This document shows positions 63,100 through 64,000 of a stretch of 64,000 nucleotides of DNA, piece after piece (the stretch's first letter is position 1; each line of letters starts with the position of its first letter). This stretch comes from Pseudoalteromonas sp. MEBiC 03607 (GTDB taxonomy: Bacteria > Pseudomonadota > Gammaproteobacteria > Enterobacterales > Alteromonadaceae): NCBI RefSeq assembly GCF_004792295.1, contig NZ_SRRY01000001.1:3293501-3357500 (forward strand), written 5' to 3'. The position numbers were made by a program, and so were the translations under genes. The notes beneath the pieces are model-generated. The model did not search any database and had not been told where the DNA came from. It worked only from the letters and a program-made list of their open reading frames with translations.

Positions 63100-63129
63100 C
63101 CCTGCGGGGACGGAATCGTCCCCGCAGGG
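63100..63129. other. Very strong GC-rich hairpin between the VWA and RadC genes
   Basis: CCCTGCGGGGACG pairs perfectly with CGTCCCCGCAGGG over a GAAT loop (13 base pairs). No T tract follows on either strand, so it is not a simple terminator; it may set relative expression or mark an RNA cleavage site. Confidence 0.8.
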
Positions 63130-63146
63130 TGGTAAAGTTGATGTGG

Positions 63147-64000
63147 TTACTGAATTAACAGTTGTTGTGTTACTTCGAATAACTCACGCTTTAGATCTTT
63201 GACGTCATTAATCACAATGCTTTGAGGAAAGAATTTCTCAACACTGCGTGTTTGAATCCCGATCCCCAGCAGCTCAAAGCCACTGCGTCTGCACCGGTCA
63301 ACAATGTCATGCGTTGCAGCCCAATCATCTGGGTCACCATCCGTTAGCACTATCATTAGCTTTCGCTTCTGTTTTTGCGCTAACAAACTATTTGCCGCAA
63401 ACCACATCGCTTGTGCCATAGGCGTACAACCTCGTGGTTTTTGGTCAAAACAGGCAGCCCGATGTCGAACCGATTGCTTGGGCAATAACGCGATAGAAAC
63501 TTCCTGATGAATACCAGGAAAATAACTGACCGCAGGTACAACACCCGGTATGCCTTCCAGTGCCATGGCTAAAGCCAAAGCGGCTTCATTGGCAACATGA
63601 AAGTACTTTCGATTACCCTCGCCAATGGGCTTACCCATTGAGCCCGATATATCGACAAGCAAGTGCACAGCAGCATTGGGCGCAATGCGAGGTTGCCTTT
63701 GAATAAACAATCTCGACTCACCTGCTTGTGAAGCGGCAAGACGATGGGTTGCAACTCGAAGACCGTGCCCTTTAGCATGATTCCGATTGTCCTGACTGGA
63801 CTGAACCATGCCCCTAAGTCGGGCTCGAATTTGAGCGGACTCAGACGCCGATAAGGTCAAGATGGCCTCGTCACCCAACATAGCTTGCTCTGTTTGGGGC
63901 AAACTGAGTGGAGTGACGCCCTGATGTCCTTCAGCTTGTTCCGACAACACTTCTGCCACTTGTGCAAAGGTATCGGGTTCAAACTGAGCGGCACTGGCCT
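63147..64000 (-). CDS. CobT-like VWA-domain protein (partial at window end)
   Basis: The reading frame stays open to 64000, so the start is outside the window; 284 residues are visible. A von Willebrand A domain near the C-terminus: MIDAS HLLVDISGSMGKPIG (DxSxS), a later VLTDGDPDDWAATHDIV, and an Arg-rich HAKGHGLRVATHRLAASQAGESRLF before it. In SXT the partner is an AAA protein of the CobS kind, expected just beyond this window. Its role in the ICE is unknown; CobS/CobT-like pairs act as metal-inserting or remodelling complexes. Confidence 0.85.
   Translation of the reverse strand, partial: ASAAQFEPDTFAQVAEVLSEQAEGHQGVTPLSLPQTEQAMLGDEAILTLSASESAQIRARLRGMVQSSQDNRNHAKGHGLRVATHRLAASQAGESRLFIQRQPRIAPNAAVHLLVDISGSMGKPIGEGNRKYFHVANEAALALAMALEGIPGVVPAVSYFPGIHQEVSIALLPKQSVRHRAACFDQKPRGCTPMAQAMWFAANSLLAQKQKRKLMIVLTDGDPDDWAATHDIVDRCRRSGFELLGIGIQTRSVEKFFPQSIVINDVKDLKRELFEVTQQLLIQ

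Larger units (their letters stand above)
44430..64000. mobile_element. SXT/R391-family ICE, prfC-proximal end (partial)
   Basis: Gene order matches the SXT/R391 backbone: prfC, setR, croS, replication-like genes, lytic transglycosylase, setD, setC, eex, traG, traH, traF, then after cargo a conserved hypothetical gene, Toprim-like gene, radC-like and CobT-like genes. Integration into prfC, the SetR-type repressor with four operators, and the FlhDC-like activators are diagnostic. The 55189-60066 segment corresponds to the insertion hotspot next to traF. The exact attachment core and the other end are not resolved here. Confidence 0.93.

Overview
The window joins a Gammaproteobacterial chromosome (about 1-44430) to the prfC-proximal end of an SXT/R391-family integrative conjugative element, ICE (about 44430-64000, continuing past the end). 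The host is probably a marine Alteromonadales, most likely Pseudoalteromonas. The reasons are AT-rich DNA, a large TonB-dependent receptor with a carboxypeptidase-like N-terminal domain, and E. coli-like housekeeping order (fldB/xerD-dsbC-recJ-prfB-lysS, trmN6/srmB, serB next to an ytjB-like gene) mixed with marine-type accessory genes.

Region 1 (146-19904): a PQQ-type sugar dehydrogenase lipoprotein, then a large peptidoglycan salvage locus. It holds an amidase/beta-lactamase-fold fusion, an RpiR/MurR-like regulator, a TonB-dependent receptor, a NamZ-like muramidase, MurQ, a BadF-type amino-sugar kinase, a Na+/solute symporter, an L,D-transpeptidase-fold lipoprotein, an L-Ala-D/L-Glu epimerase, an NlpC/P60 endopeptidase and a serine-hydrolase-like lipoprotein. 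Together these could release MurNAc and peptides from wall fragments, import the sugar, phosphorylate it, cleave the lactyl ether and recycle the dipeptide. Inverted repeats of the form TGGAATA-N3-TATTCCA precede the two big operons, and a variant lies between the fusion gene and the regulator, which suggests one regulon.

Region 2 (20109-21226): four identical tRNA-Arg(ACG) genes and one tRNA-Ser(GCT), with decayed tRNA-Arg copies and repeated terminators. Region 3 (21339-44429): housekeeping genes lysS, prfB (with its programmed frameshift), recJ, dsbC, xerD, fldB, trmN6, srmB, radA, a double-PilZ protein, serB, tatD-type DNase, pdxH, argS and prfC.

Region 4 (44430-64000): the ICE. setR and croS flank four operator-like sites. 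They are followed by replication-like genes, a lytic transglycosylase, setD/setC (FlhDC-like activators), eex, traG, traH and traF. TraG carries Pro-Gly-Glu at residues 606-608, which I recall as the S-type exclusion signature. Beyond an insertion segment lie a conserved hypothetical gene, a Toprim primase-like gene, a short hypothetical, a RadC-family gene and a CobT-like VWA gene.

The most interesting part is the cargo between traF and the conserved ICE gene at 60264. It is a divergent four-gene cassette: a radical SAM enzyme, a GreA/GreB-like factor with its two catalytic acids kept, and a thymidylate-kinase-like P-loop kinase in one tightly coupled operon. Opposite them is a 621-residue protein joining a winged-helix/WYL regulator to what looks like a tandem SIS (phosphosugar isomerase) module. 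An array of twelve perfect TTGAACAA octamers closes the cassette. I know of no described system with this composition; a defence or modified-nucleotide role is inference.
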